DNA of 64,000 nucleotides from Cellvibrio polysaccharolyticus (GCF_015182315.1 NZ_PRDL01000001.1:992001-1056000); one strand, 5' to 3'. Shown: positions 26,331 to 36,806, counted from the first letter of the stretch. Numbers and translations are program-made. Notes: a model not told the origin generated them from the letters alone.

Positions 26331-29300
26331 TCAGAGCGAAGGGTTTACCTCGCCCGGTGAGGCGTTAATACGCTTGCCCAGCGTCTTTTCCCGCAGGCGT
26401 TCCATGTACAGATAAACCACCGGTGTGGTGTAGAGGGTGAGCAACTGGCTGACCGCCAGGCCGCCGATAATGGTGATACCCAGCGGCAGCCGCAGCTCCG
26501 AACCTTCATTAAAACCGAGTATCAGCGGTACGGCGCCGAGCAAGCCGGACAGGTTGGTCATCAGAATGGGGCGCAGCCGCATCATCGCCGCCCGATGAAT
26601 TGCTTCGCTGGCGGTTACGTCTTCGTTACGTCGGGTCTCGATGGCGAAGTCGATCATCAGGATGGCGTTTTTCATGACGATGCCGATCAGCAGAAATAAA
26701 CCCAGCAAGGCGATCAGGCTGAATGGCGTGTCACTCAGGCGCAGCGCCAGCAGCGCACCGATACCCGCCGATGGCAGCGTAGACAGAATCGTCAACGGGT
26801 GCAGCGTACTTTCATAAAGCACGCCCAACACCAGATACACGGTAATCAAAACACCGAGAATCAGCAGCGCCGAGTTATTTCCCAGCCCGGGTGTGCTCGG
26901 CCCCCAGCCTGCAGCTTTACTGCCCGGCGCGCCAACATAGACACTCGACGGCACCATCACTTCGGCCAGTTTCCGATCAATAGCCGCCCGCGCCTGGTCG
27001 GCGGTAACGTCTTCGGCGAGGTCATAGCCAATACTTTCCGAGGCGAACTGGCCGGTATGGCGAACCCGGTCATTGGCCATGCCATAACCAAAGGTGGTGA
27101 ATGCTGACAAAGGCACCCGTTTGCCATCTTCCGCAATAACCTGCAATTCTTCCAGTACCGCCGGCGTGCTGGTGTATTCCGGCTCCAGCTCCATCACCAC
27201 CCGGTACTGGTTGAACTCGTCGTACATGGTGGAGACCTGGCGTTGCGAGAAGGAGTTGTTGAGCACCGACGCCACCATGCGCATATCCACGCCCAGCCGC
27301 TGTGCGGTTTCCCGGTCGATATCCAGCACAATTTGCAGCGCGCCGTCTTCGCGCACACCGTCAACACTGGCCAGTTCCGGCATTTCTTCCATGGCGCGGG
27401 TCATTACCGCTGCCCATTTTTTCAGCTCGCGCAGATCATCCGACAGCATCAATAATTCCTGGGCGCTGCGGCTGAAGGGCGATGACAAACGGATATCCTG
27501 GTCGGGGCTGATCATTAAAATAGCGCCCGGCAAACGCGGTGTCTGACGGCGAATGCGGTCTACCACATCCTTGGCAGATTCGCCCCGTTCGGCCATGGGT
27601 TTGAGGCTGACGCGAATCCAGGCGTTACTGATGCCGTTACCGCCGCCAGCGGCGCCGAACACATCTTCAATGGCAGGATCTTTCAGCAAAATTTGCCGGA
27701 ACTCTTCAATCTTGGGCTGCATGATCTGGAAGGAAAAACCATCGTCACCGCGAATAAATCCGGCCAACTGCCCGGTATCCTGCTCGGGCAACATGGTTTT
27801 GGGGATGCTGACGTAGAGATAAATATTCACACCGATCACCGCCACCAGCAGCATTAATACCAGCAAGCCGTGGCGCAGCACCCAGCGTAAACTGGTGTCG
27901 TATTTTTCCCGCAGTTCATCCACCAGGGTAATGCGCTTTGGTTTGTCGCTCGGTACCTGACGGGGCAACAAATGGGCGCACAAGCTGGGCGTAAGGCTGA
28001 GCGATACCGCCAGCGAGATCAGCATGGCCGCTGCCAGGGTAATGGAGAATTCGCGGAAGAGTTTTTCAACAATACCGCCCATAAACAGGATGGACACAAA
28101 AATCACCACCAGCGTCAGGTTCATCGCCAGCAGGGTAAAACCGACTTCGCGGGTACCGAGTACCGCCGCCTCGTAGGGCGACAGGCCGCGCTCGATGTGC
28201 CGTTTGATGTTTTCCAGCACCACAATCGCATCGTCCACCACCAGACCGGCGGCGACAATCAACGCCATCAACGACAGGTTGTTCAGCGAGAAACCATACA
28301 AATACATCACCGCAAAAGCGCCGATCAGCGATACCGGAATCGCCAGGCTGGGAATCAGCGCACTGCGGAAATCGCCGAGAAATCCCCATACCACCAGCAC
28401 CACCAATACCACGGTAACCGCCAGGGTAATTTGCGCTTCCTTAAGGGTGGCGCGAATACCGGGCGAGCGGTCCATCACCACTTTCAGTTCGGTATCGGCT
28501 GGCATCAGCGCCCGTAAGGCGGGTAGTTGCTCGTTAATGGCGTCGATGACCTGAATGATGTTGGCGCCTGTCTGGCGGCTGACCGCCAGCGTCACCGCGG
28601 TGCGGTCATTGTGAAAGCCGTTGGCATAGCGGTTTTCCACCGAATCGGTCACCTCGGCTACGTCCTTCAGGCGCACTGGCGCGCCATCCTGGTAGCGAAT
28701 CACCAGCGATTGGAAATCGACCGCTTTGCGCAGGTTGTCGCTGGTGCGAATTTGCCAGCGGCGCTCATCTTCTTCCAGCACGCCGAGCGGCATCACCACA
28801 TTGGAGCCGCTGATGGCGTTGCGCACGTCATCCAATGCGATACCGTACTGGGCCAGCGCCCCCGGGTTGAGTTGCACGCGAACGGCTGGCAATGACGCAC
28901 CGTCAATGCCTACCTGACCCACGCCAACCACTTGTGAAAGTTTCTGCGCAAGGATGGTAGACGCGGTGTCGTAGAGCGCACTCGGCGAGAGATTGGGTGA
29001 ACTCAGCGCCAGCACCATAATCGGCGCTTGCGACGGGCTCAGCTTGCGGTAGGAGGGGTTGCCCGGCATACCGGCGGGTAATTGACCGCGGGCGGCATTG
29101 ATCGCCGCCTGCACATCGCGTGCAGCCGAGTCGAGGTCGCGATCATAGGCAAATTCCAGCCAGATTTGTGCCGAACCCTGGTTGCTGTTGGAGTTAAGGG
29201 CGGTTACGCCGGGGATGCTGCCAAGCGCGCGTTCGAGCGGTGTGGTCACCGTGGCCGCCATACTTTCCGGGCTGGCGCCTGGCAAGCTGGCGCTTACCTG

Positions 29301-29435
29301 GATGGCCGGCAAGTCAACCTGCGGCAGCGGGGCGACCGGCAGCATACGCCAGGCCAGCAAACCGGCGAGAACTATCCCGACCGCCAGCAGGCAACTGGCG
29401 ACCGGCCGACTGATAAAAGGTTGCGCCATATTCAT
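26331..29435 (-). CDS. mdtC: RND efflux transporter, MdtC type
   Basis: A 1034-residue inner-membrane proton/drug antiporter of the hydrophobe/amphiphile exporter family. The N-terminus (FISRPVASCLLAVGIVLAGL, LPVAPLPQVDLPAIQVSASL) and many blocks follow E. coli MdtC closely. The TM4 proton-relay acids are seen in GLVVDDAIVVLEN. Twelve membrane helices and two large periplasmic loops give the normal length. The start overlaps the mdtB stop. MdtB and MdtC form a mixed trimer and need MdtA and an outer-membrane TolC, which is not encoded here. Confidence 0.92.
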   Translation of the reverse strand: MNMAQPFISRPVASCLLAVGIVLAGLLAWRMLPVAPLPQVDLPAIQVSASLPGASPESMAATVTTPLERALGSIPGVTALNSNSNQGSAQIWLEFAYDRDLDSAARDVQAAINAARGQLPAGMPGNPSYRKLSPSQAPIMVLALSSPNLSPSALYDTASTILAQKLSQVVGVGQVGIDGASLPAVRVQLNPGALAQYGIALDDVRNAISGSNVVMPLGVLEEDERRWQIRTSDNLRKAVDFQSLVIRYQDGAPVRLKDVAEVTDSVENRYANGFHNDRTAVTLAVSRQTGANIIQVIDAINEQLPALRALMPADTELKVVMDRSPGIRATLKEAQITLAVTVVLVVLVVWGFLGDFRSALIPSLAIPVSLIGAFAVMYLYGFSLNNLSLMALIVAAGLVVDDAIVVLENIKRHIERGLSPYEAAVLGTREVGFTLLAMNLTLVVIFVSILFMGGIVEKLFREFSITLAAAMLISLAVSLSLTPSLCAHLLPRQVPSDKPKRITLVDELREKYDTSLRWVLRHGLLVLMLLVAVIGVNIYLYVSIPKTMLPEQDTGQLAGFIRGDDGFSFQIMQPKIEEFRQILLKDPAIEDVFGAAGGGNGISNAWIRVSLKPMAERGESAKDVVDRIRRQTPRLPGAILMISPDQDIRLSSPFSRSAQELLMLSDDLRELKKWAAVMTRAMEEMPELASVDGVREDGALQIVLDIDRETAQRLGVDMRMVASVLNNSFSQRQVSTMYDEFNQYRVVMELEPEYTSTPAVLEELQVIAEDGKRVPLSAFTTFGYGMANDRVRHTGQFASESIGYDLAEDVTADQARAAIDRKLAEVMVPSSVYVGAPGSKAAGWGPSTPGLGNNSALLILGVLITVYLVLGVLYESTLHPLTILSTLPSAGIGALLALRLSDTPFSLIALLGLFLLIGIVMKNAILMIDFAIETRRNEDVTASEAIHRAAMMRLRPILMTNLSGLLGAVPLILGFNEGSELRLPLGITIIGGLAVSQLLTLYTTPVVYLYMERLREKTLGKRINASPGEVNPSL

Positions 29436-32400
29436 AGGGTCGAACCTGTCGCTTGTTCTGCCGTTGTTTGCTGTTGTCCGGCTTGCTCTTTTTGACCGAA
29501 ATGGCGATCAAAGAACAGATAAACCACCGGTGTGGTAAAGAGGGTCAGCACCTGGCTGACCAGCAGCCCGCCCACCATTACCAGACCGAGTGGCTGGCGC
29601 AACTCGGCGCCGGAGCCGCTGGCAAGCATCAAGGGAATTGCCCCGAACAAGGCCGCCAGGGTGGTCATCAGAATCGGGCGAAAACGCATCAGCGCGGCGC
29701 GGTGAATAGCCGCGCGCGGTGTCAGTCCTTCGTGACGTTGCGCCTCGAGGGCAAAGTCCACCATCATAATGCCGTTCTTTTTCACCAGCCCGATCAGTAA
29801 CACCACCCCGATTACCGCAATCAAATCCAGCGGTCGCCCGGTTATCAGCAGCGCCGCCAGCGCGCCCACAGTTGCTGATGGCAGCGTGGACAGAATAGTC
29901 ACCGGATGAATAAAGCTTTCATAAAGCACGCCCAGCACGATGTACATGGTGACAATCGCCGCCAGAATCAGCCATAAGGTATTGCTGAGTGATGAGCGGA
30001 ATGCTTCGGCAGCGCCCTGAAAGCGCAGCTCGATATAAGCGGGCAGTTGCATGCCATCACGGGTGGTTTCAATGGCTTTGATCGCCTCGCCGAGTGAAGC
30101 ACCGGCCGCCAGGTTGAACGAGATGGTAATGGATGGGAATTGCCCCTGATGGTTAATCAGCAGCGCGGCGGGGCGCTGGGTAATGGTCGCGACGGTACTG
30201 ATCGGCACCGGAGTGCCGCTGGAGGTGGGAACGTAGGTATGGTCGAACGCGCCCAGCCCCTGTGCCTGCGCCGGATCGACTTCCATCACCACCCGGTACT
30301 GGTTGGACTGACTGAACAGCGTAGCGATTTGCCGTTGGCCATAGGCGGTTTGCAACGCCGCCGAAATATCGCTAACCCGCACGCCCAGCCTGGCAGCCGC
30401 ATCGCGGTCAATATCCACATAGGCTTGCAGCGCACGGGTTTGCAAATCACTGGCAACATCGGCCAGCGCCGGCTGTTCGCGCAACTGGTCAAGCATGCGC
30501 GGAACCCACAGGTCGAGGTCGGCCATGCTGGGCGTGGTCAGGGTAAATTGGTACTGGGTGCGGCTGATACGGTCTTCAATGCTCAGTTCCTGTACCGGTT
30601 GAAACCAGGCGGTAATACCGGTAACCGGCTGAATTTGTTCGCGCAGCCGGTTAATCACCACCGGGGCAGAGTTACTGCGCTGGTGGTGCGGTTTGAGGTT
30701 GATCAGCAAGCGGCCACTGTTGAGTGTGGTGTTGCTGCCATCCACGCCGATAAACGATGACAGACTCACCACATCCGGGTCTTTCAATATTTCTTCAACC
30801 AGCGCCTGTTGCCGCTCGGCCATGGACTCAAAGGAAATGTCTTGCGGTGCTTCGGTCACGGCCTGAATGACGCCGCTGTCCTGAATCGGGAAAAACCCTT
30901 TCGGCACGGCCAGATACAACCCGGCGGTGAGCAGCACCGTGGCCACCATCACCAGCAGTGCGGCGGTCTGGTGTTGCAGTACTTTATCCAGGCCGCGTCC
31001 GTAGCTGGCAATCAATTTGTCCATAAACCCAGGGTTACTGTCGTCGTGCACCGGGGCATCTTTCAGCATGCGGGCGCACATCATCGGCGTCAGGGTTAGC
31101 GACACCAGCAGCGAAATACCAATCGCCACCGCCAGCGTAATAGCGAATTCCTGGAACAGACGGCCAACCACATCCCCCATAAACAACAGGGGAATCAGCA
31201 CTGCAATCAACGAGACGGTGAGGGAGATCAGCGTAAAGCCGATTTCTTTCGCGCCCTTGAGCGCTGCCTGCATTGGCGATTCGCCCTGCTCGCGGTGGCG
31301 GGCGATGTTTTCCAGCATCACGATGGCATCATCCACCACGAAACCGGTGGCGATGGTCAGTGCCATCAGCGATAAATTGTTGATGGAAAAACCCATCATC
31401 AGCATCACACCAAAGGTGCCGACCAGCGATAAAGGTACAGCGATACTGGGAATAATCGTGGCAGGCAAGGTGCGTAAAAAGGCGAACGTCACCAGTACCA
31501 CCAGGCCGATGGCAAACACCAGCTCTTTTTGTACATCGCGAATGGAGGCGCGAATACTGTGGGTGCGGTCGGTGAGTACTTTTACATCAACCGCAGCGGG
31601 CAGGGTGGCCGTCAATTGCGGCAACAGCGCCTGAACGCTGTCGGCCACATCAATGACGTTGGCGCCCGGCTGGCGTTGAATGTTCAGCAGTACGGCCGGT
31701 TGAGTGTCGGCCCAGGCGGCAAGAAAGCGGTCTTCGGCACCATCTTCTACCGTGGCGATATTACCGAGGCGCACCGGTGCACCCTCATTCCAGGCGACCA
31801 GCAGGTTGCGGTATTCCTCAATCGAGCGAATCTGGTCGTTGGCATCCAGCATAGTGGAGCGGTAGGGGCCATCGAAGCTGCCTTTGGGCTGGTTGGCATT
31901 GGCGGTGACGATGGCATTGCGTACTTCATCCAGGCTCATGCCCAGCGAAGCTACTGCGGTCGGGTTTACTTTTACACGAATTGCCGGGCGCTGGCCGCCC
32001 GCCAGAGTGACCATACCAACGCCGGGCAGCTGGGCAATTTTTTGCGCCATGCGGGTGTCGATCAAATCATAAACGGTGGGTAAGGGCAGGCTGTCGGACG
32101 AGATCGCCAGGGTCAGAATCGGTGCATCCGCCGGGTTGACCTTGCGGTAGATGGGCGGTGTAGGCAAATCGCCGGGCAACAGGCTGGAGGCGGTATTCAT
32201 CGCCGCCTGCACTTCCTGCTCGGCTACCCCCAGGTCTATTTCCAGCGAAAACTGCAGGGTAATAATGGACGCGCCGGTGGAGCTGGTAGAGGACATTTGT
32301 TTAAGGCCGGGAATCTGCCCCAAACGGCGCTCCAGCGGCGCGGTAATGGTACGGGCAACCACGTCCGGGCTGGCACCGGGGTTAAAGGTAAATACCTGGA

Positions 32401-32533
32401 TAATCGGGTAATCAACTTGTGGCAGGGCTGCCACCGGCAGCATTCGCCAGGCCAGCAAACCTGACATCAACAGCGCCAGCATCAGTAGCGAGGTGGCTAC
32501 CGGGCGCAAAATAAAGGGGCGTGAAACGCTCAT
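29432..32533 (-). CDS. mdtB: RND efflux transporter, MdtB type
   Basis: A 1033-residue RND pump subunit. The opening FILRPVATSLLMLALLMSGL and QVDYPIIQVFTFNPGASPDV match E. coli MdtB, and the TM4 motif is GFVVDDAIVMLEN. ATG 32533 is preferred (AGGAG upstream, conserved SRPFILRPVATS). A longer start at 32560 would add nine residues. It lies between mdtA and mdtC, as in Enterobacteria. Confidence 0.92.
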   Translation of the reverse strand: MSVSRPFILRPVATSLLMLALLMSGLLAWRMLPVAALPQVDYPIIQVFTFNPGASPDVVARTITAPLERRLGQIPGLKQMSSTSSTGASIITLQFSLEIDLGVAEQEVQAAMNTASSLLPGDLPTPPIYRKVNPADAPILTLAISSDSLPLPTVYDLIDTRMAQKIAQLPGVGMVTLAGGQRPAIRVKVNPTAVASLGMSLDEVRNAIVTANANQPKGSFDGPYRSTMLDANDQIRSIEEYRNLLVAWNEGAPVRLGNIATVEDGAEDRFLAAWADTQPAVLLNIQRQPGANVIDVADSVQALLPQLTATLPAAVDVKVLTDRTHSIRASIRDVQKELVFAIGLVVLVTFAFLRTLPATIIPSIAVPLSLVGTFGVMLMMGFSINNLSLMALTIATGFVVDDAIVMLENIARHREQGESPMQAALKGAKEIGFTLISLTVSLIAVLIPLLFMGDVVGRLFQEFAITLAVAIGISLLVSLTLTPMMCARMLKDAPVHDDSNPGFMDKLIASYGRGLDKVLQHQTAALLVMVATVLLTAGLYLAVPKGFFPIQDSGVIQAVTEAPQDISFESMAERQQALVEEILKDPDVVSLSSFIGVDGSNTTLNSGRLLINLKPHHQRSNSAPVVINRLREQIQPVTGITAWFQPVQELSIEDRISRTQYQFTLTTPSMADLDLWVPRMLDQLREQPALADVASDLQTRALQAYVDIDRDAAARLGVRVSDISAALQTAYGQRQIATLFSQSNQYRVVMEVDPAQAQGLGAFDHTYVPTSSGTPVPISTVATITQRPAALLINHQGQFPSITISFNLAAGASLGEAIKAIETTRDGMQLPAYIELRFQGAAEAFRSSLSNTLWLILAAIVTMYIVLGVLYESFIHPVTILSTLPSATVGALAALLITGRPLDLIAVIGVVLLIGLVKKNGIMMVDFALEAQRHEGLTPRAAIHRAALMRFRPILMTTLAALFGAIPLMLASGSGAELRQPLGLVMVGGLLVSQVLTLFTTPVVYLFFDRHFGQKEQAGQQQTTAEQATGSTL

Positions 32534-32666
32534 AACTCTCGAGTCTCCTGGTTCGCGCATGTTTCCATCGCGAAGGGCTTAATTTTCGAGGTGATTGCAC
32601 CGCGAAGTTTTAAGTCTCTACATTCCATGGCCGCGCGCAGCGCCCGGCCATAAGGTTGCCGAGGGT

Positions 32667-33824
32667 TTACATAATGTCGGCGCGACGGCCTTCGGTAAGA
32701 CGATCCAGCCCTTCAATCACCACATTTTCTCCCTCGCTCAAGCCGTCCAGTACCGCTGTGCGCGTACCTTCCTGCGGGCCGGTGGTAATGGTGCGGATCA
32801 CGGCTTTTTGTTCGGCATCAACAATGTATACATAGGTGCCCCGCGAGCCGTGCTGGATGGCGTCGGTCGGGATGGTGATGACGTTTTCCAGGGTGCTGAG
32901 ATGCAGGCGAATGTTGACGAATTGATTGGGGAAGAGTGAATCATCTTCGTTGGCGAACTCTGCCTTCAAACGCAAGGTGCCGGTGCTGCTATCAATCTGG
33001 TTATCGAGGGTAGTCAAAATGCCGGTGGCCAATTGCTCCTGCTCGCTACGATCCCAGGCGTCTACGGTCAGCGGTTGCTGTTGGTCGCGCGAGGCAATAA
33101 AGGCACGGCGCACTGCCGACAACTGGTTTTCCGGGATGGTAAACAGCGCGGCGATGGGCGAAGTTTGGGTGATGGTCACCAGACCGTTGCTGTCGTTGGC
33201 GGTCACCAGGTTGCCAACATCGACGCGACGCAGGCCAAGGCGGCCGGAAATCGGCGCCGACACTTTGGTGTAAGACAGTTGCAAACGGGCGTCATCCACC
33301 TGGGCCTGATGGGTTTTCAGGGTGCCTTTCCATTGTTCCACCAGGGCAATCTGGGTATCCAGTTGTTGTTTGGCCACCGAGTTTTGGGTGAACAGGCGCT
33401 GGTAAAGCGCCAGATTGTCTTCGGCATTTTTCAGTTGTGCGCGGGTTTGTTGCAGGGTGCCTTCCGCCTGATCCAGTTTTACCTTGTAAGGTGCTGCGTC
33501 AATTTCCAGCAATACCTCCCCGGCGTTGACATGCTGGCCTTCGTTGACCAACAAACGTACCAGCGGCCCATCAACCCGGCTGCGCACCGTAACGGTGTTC
33601 AGTGGCGCAACATTGCCAATGGCTTTGATATGCACTTTCAGGTCTTCAATACTGGCGGGAACCACCCTTACCGGAACCGGGCCAGACCAGGGGTTTGGCG
33701 GCGGTGGCAGCGTTTCTGCCGGGGTGCGCCAGAGAAAAAACCAGGCAAGGCCAACAATGGCAATAACCACCAGGGCCAGCAGTAGTTTACGAAGTGGAGA
33801 CGTACGAAGAGACGAAGTAGACAT
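32667..33824 (-). CDS. mdtA: RND periplasmic adaptor protein, MdtA type
   Basis: A 385-residue membrane-fusion protein. A basic N-terminus and one membrane anchor (KLLLALVVIAIVGLAWFFLW) precede a proline-rich linker. Next come the biotinyl-lipoyl halves (VRSRVDGPLVRLLVNEGQHV and APISGRLGLRRVDVGNLV), a coiled-coil hairpin between them (about 110-170) and the beta-barrel domain. It bridges MdtBC to the outer-membrane channel. First gene of mdtABC. No BaeSR-like two-component genes are next to it, unlike in E. coli. Confidence 0.9.
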   Translation of the reverse strand: MSTSSLRTSPLRKLLLALVVIAIVGLAWFFLWRTPAETLPPPPNPWSGPVPVRVVPASIEDLKVHIKAIGNVAPLNTVTVRSRVDGPLVRLLVNEGQHVNAGEVLLEIDAAPYKVKLDQAEGTLQQTRAQLKNAEDNLALYQRLFTQNSVAKQQLDTQIALVEQWKGTLKTHQAQVDDARLQLSYTKVSAPISGRLGLRRVDVGNLVTANDSNGLVTITQTSPIAALFTIPENQLSAVRRAFIASRDQQQPLTVDAWDRSEQEQLATGILTTLDNQIDSSTGTLRLKAEFANEDDSLFPNQFVNIRLHLSTLENVITIPTDAIQHGSRGTYVYIVDAEQKAVIRTITTGPQEGTRTAVLDGLSEGENVVIEGLDRLTEGRRADIM

Positions 33825-34164
33825 GAAAGCAATCCAAAATGAACAAAAATCCACAGTGGCCGGTTGCAAATGAAACAGCCGGCAATGCACCTGGGTGCAG
33901 CATCCCGGCTAATCATCGCGGAAAAGAGGGATGCTTCGTTAAAATATTGTGTGAGGCCTGGCGTTGGTGAGCCAGCCAGCGACGGCATATCAAATATCAT
34001 GCCGGATTACACCGCTATCCTGACAGTTTCGGTTTCGCTGCTGATACCGGCCCGGGTTGCGGGCGCGTGCGGCGTCAGTTTACCCCTGCGGGCGCGCTAT
34101 TTTTATGACCGCCGGTATCGCAGATGTGCAGTGAATACACCTGGGGCTGGTCGAGACTAGGGGG
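33825..34164. other. intergenic region upstream of mdtA
   Basis: About 340 bases without a gene between mdtA and the terminator of the next operon. It must carry the mdtABC promoter. The only structure seen is a small palindrome, TGCACCTGGGTGCA, near 33887. No confident promoter or operator was found. Confidence 0.4.
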
Positions 34165-34210
34165 AAAAAATGACCCCCGCAATCGTCTTTACACTTCCCA
34201 ACGATTGCGG
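34165..34210 (-). terminator. terminator of the DUF3649-PepSY-DUF3325 operon
   Basis: CCGCAATCGT (34177-34186) and ACGATTGCGG (34201-34210) form a perfect 10-bp stem with a 14-base loop. On the minus strand it is followed shortly by TTTTTT, 58 bases past the DUF3325 stop. Confidence 0.7.
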
Positions 34211-34267
34211 CAGATTTGCGGCGAAAACAATCAGTTGTGACCGAAAGTTGCGCCCTTATGTCATTCA

Positions 34268-34624
34268 TTAACGCATAAACAGGGCACCTATTCCCACCAG
34301 TAGCGCCAGCACCAGGCTGATGCCGGCGGCCGGGATGACCTGCCGGGTGGTGTAGTTGAGCATCAATACCAGAATCCAGCCACTGGCGGTCAGCGTACCG
34401 CACCATAACATCAGGCCGTTACCAAACTGCTCCAGGGCAATAAAGATGGTGAGTGATACCGCCAGAGCAATCCAGCCGCCCACCGTTAAATAACGGCTTA
34501 ATTGCGGGCCGGCTTCGCCACGGCCATGGATATCGGCGTAGTGGCGTTTAATGGTCAAGCTGATCGCCGCGAAACCACAAAACACCAGCAACACGGCAGA
34601 GAGGTTGGCGAACAGCGAACTCAT
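34268..34624 (-). CDS. DUF3325 family membrane protein
   Basis: A 118-residue protein with three or four membrane helices, matching DUF3325 in size, topology and the SLTIKRHYADIHGRG segment after the first helix. Family members accompany TonB siderophore receptors together with PepSY and DUF3649 proteins. Its start overlaps the PepSY stop, so it is the last gene of a coupled operon. Biochemical role unknown. Confidence 0.75.
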   Translation of the reverse strand: MSSLFANLSAVLLVFCGFAAISLTIKRHYADIHGRGEAGPQLSRYLTVGGWIALAVSLTIFIALEQFGNGLMLWCGTLTASGWILVLMLNYTTRQVIPAAGISLVLALLVGIGALFMR

Positions 34625-36291
34625 ACAGCCTCCTGAGCACTTTCGGCGTTGGTAGCGGCGGCGGGCGGCGCTACCGGTGCGGCTTTAACCGGGCGTTCAC
34701 GCACCGGCTTTTTCACTACTTTTTTCTTACCCATCCAGATGGCGACATAGGCCCAGAGCGCAGCGAAAATAATCATCACCACATCAAATGCAGCCACAGG
34801 CAGCGGGCCTTTGCCGAGCAGCAGGGTCTGGCCCAAATGGCTGTTGGTGGTAAATACATTCACTACCGGCACTGCGAGAAACATCGCGGCGCCTGTCCAT
34901 AACTGAATGCGCCACATCAGACGCCCGGTATGAATTTGCGCCAGCAACATCGAGATGCCCCAGGCGGCGAAGAAACAATGAATTTCCATTTGGGCGCGGT
35001 TTTCCAGTTCCACCGGCAACAAACGGTTGGCGAGGAAGAACGCCGAAAAGGCCATGGCAAGCCCGGCGATGGCGCCCATATTCAGCCCTTCTACCAGCCG
35101 TAACCCGAAGCCGATACGACCGCCATTGGCGAGGGTTTTGGCGTATTGCTGGCGGCTTTTAACCGCCCACAGCAAGGCACCACTGGCGATCATTACGCAG
35201 CCTGCAATACCGGAGAGGAAAAACAAGGCACGCAGCAAGGGGTTGGCAAAACGGCCGAGGTGAAAACCATAGAGAACGCCGCGTGTGTCTTTGGCCGCAG
35301 TGGTTTCGTCGCCGGTGGTGCTTAACAATTCGCCACTGACTGCGTTAAACGTGGCAGTCGGTTGATTGACAGAAATGTCGCGGTCAGCGTAGCGGGTCAT
35401 CAACAGAGTGCTGTTGGCATCGCCAGGGTGCTCAACGGTAATACGGCCAACCCGGCCACTGCCCCAATGTTTTTCGGCGGTGTTAATCATCGCCTGAATA
35501 TCTGACGGCGGCACCCGGTCACCGGAGGCTTCCGGCGCAGCGGCACTACGCGGGAAAACTTCGGCAAAAAACGCGTTGGTATCCCCTTCGTAAGCCACGT
35601 CGGTGCCCCACGGCATGTACATAAACATCAGCGTAATAAGGCCGGTGTAGGTAATTAACAGGTGGAACGGCAAGGCCAGCACCGCCGAGGCGTTGTGGCC
35701 GTCCAGCCAGGAGCGCTGGCCTTTTTTCGGGCGGAAGGTAAAAAAGTCTTTGAAGATACGTTTGTGGGTGATGACGCCAGTAATAATGGCGACCAGCATA
35801 AACATCGCACAAAAGCCGGCAATCCAGCGGGCGGTAATCACCGGGATGTAGTGCAAATCAAAATGCACGCGGTAGAAAAAATCACCGCCACGGGTAGCGC
35901 GGGGTTTGTTTTCCAGCGGGGTGCCGGTGGCCGGGTCAAGGGTTTCGCTCTGGAATCCGCCACGGCGACCACGCCCGCCGGTTTCACCTGGTGGCGGTGG
36001 GGTCATCCAGGTGAGTGAGGTTACCGGCTCGCGTGCGGTGGGTAAGGAAATAAAGGCGCGAGTGGTTTGCTCACCTTTTTCCTGCAGGCGCGCCATGGCT
36101 TTTTCGGCGGCGAGGGCGGAGGAAACCTGCTCGGCAGCTGCCTTATGGGTTTCCGGTTGCATCCACAGGGTGATTTCATCGCGGTAATAGCTCGCGGTGC
36201 CTGCGGCAAAAATCAGTAACAACAACCAGCACACCAGTAAACCGGTCCAGGTATGCAGCCATGCCATTGATTGGCGAAATGAATCTTTCAT
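34621..36291 (-). CDS. PepSY-domain transmembrane protein (iron-uptake associated)
   Basis: A 556-residue PepSY_TM protein. A first membrane helix (WLHTWTGLLVCWLLLLIFAAG) precedes a periplasmic PepSY region, then come helices with conserved His (HFDLHYIP, GHNASAVLALPFHLLITYTG). Four further helices and a basic Ala/Pro-rich cytoplasmic tail follow. Relatives are linked to ferric-siderophore reduction in the periplasm (FoxB/FpvG-like), so a metalloreductase role is likely. An unusual Gly/Arg-rich patch lies near residue 105-115. Middle gene of a three-gene operon. Confidence 0.82.
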   Translation of the reverse strand: MKDSFRQSMAWLHTWTGLLVCWLLLLIFAAGTASYYRDEITLWMQPETHKAAAEQVSSALAAEKAMARLQEKGEQTTRAFISLPTAREPVTSLTWMTPPPPGETGGRGRRGGFQSETLDPATGTPLENKPRATRGGDFFYRVHFDLHYIPVITARWIAGFCAMFMLVAIITGVITHKRIFKDFFTFRPKKGQRSWLDGHNASAVLALPFHLLITYTGLITLMFMYMPWGTDVAYEGDTNAFFAEVFPRSAAAPEASGDRVPPSDIQAMINTAEKHWGSGRVGRITVEHPGDANSTLLMTRYADRDISVNQPTATFNAVSGELLSTTGDETTAAKDTRGVLYGFHLGRFANPLLRALFFLSGIAGCVMIASGALLWAVKSRQQYAKTLANGGRIGFGLRLVEGLNMGAIAGLAMAFSAFFLANRLLPVELENRAQMEIHCFFAAWGISMLLAQIHTGRLMWRIQLWTGAAMFLAVPVVNVFTTNSHLGQTLLLGKGPLPVAAFDVVMIIFAALWAYVAIWMGKKKVVKKPVRERPVKAAPVAPPAAATNAESAQEAV

Positions 36292-36323
36292 GGGTCAATA
36301 TCTTCAAACAGAATTCGGAAAAG

Positions 36324-36647
36324 TTATGCCTTGGCCAGCAACAGCAGCCATGGAATGGAGGCAACCGCAGACAACCCGGCCAACCATAACCAGGCACGCA
36401 AGGCGGTTTTAACGCTGAACACCAGCATGATGACGATGGAATAAATAAGGAACGACAGCAGCGTGGCTGTTAACACCGCATCGCCTTTGCTCATCGGCAG
36501 CCATAGCGATAGCGCAATAACAATCAGGCTGGTCAGCGCGTAACCACCGGCGAGCGCCGCCAGGGTGCGGGAAAAAACACCGGCGCGGTAACGCCATTCG
36601 TGGCGGATCAGCCAATCCTGCAAGCGGAGTTTAAAGGTGCTGCTCAT
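36324..36647 (-). CDS. DUF3649 family membrane protein
   Basis: A 107-residue protein with three membrane helices and the DUF3649 segments WRYRAGVFSRTLAALAGGYALTSL and LPMSKGDAVLTATLLSF. It is normally found between a TonB siderophore receptor and a PepSY protein. Here it is the first gene and no receptor precedes it. The next gene upstream is a divergent MFS transporter. Confidence 0.78.
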   Translation of the reverse strand: MSSTFKLRLQDWLIRHEWRYRAGVFSRTLAALAGGYALTSLIVIALSLWLPMSKGDAVLTATLLSFLIYSIVIMLVFSVKTALRAWLWLAGLSAVASIPWLLLLAKA

Positions 36648-36806
36648 GGCTGGTTGGCCCCCTCGCTAGCGGTGGCGTAACCGGCCGTAAACAGGCTTTG
36701 TGAGTGCCTTGCGGGTAAGGTGCAGGCGAACCTTTTTGCTACAAACATGATGCTGTGGGTATCCGAAAACGTCTCATTACCTCCTATGACGAACGAGATT
36801 AAAAAA

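Noticed and set aside
27972..28517. Long plus-strand frames opposite mdtB and mdtC
   Set aside because: High-GC antisense shadows of conserved RND genes, rich in His, Arg and Gln and lacking start signals.
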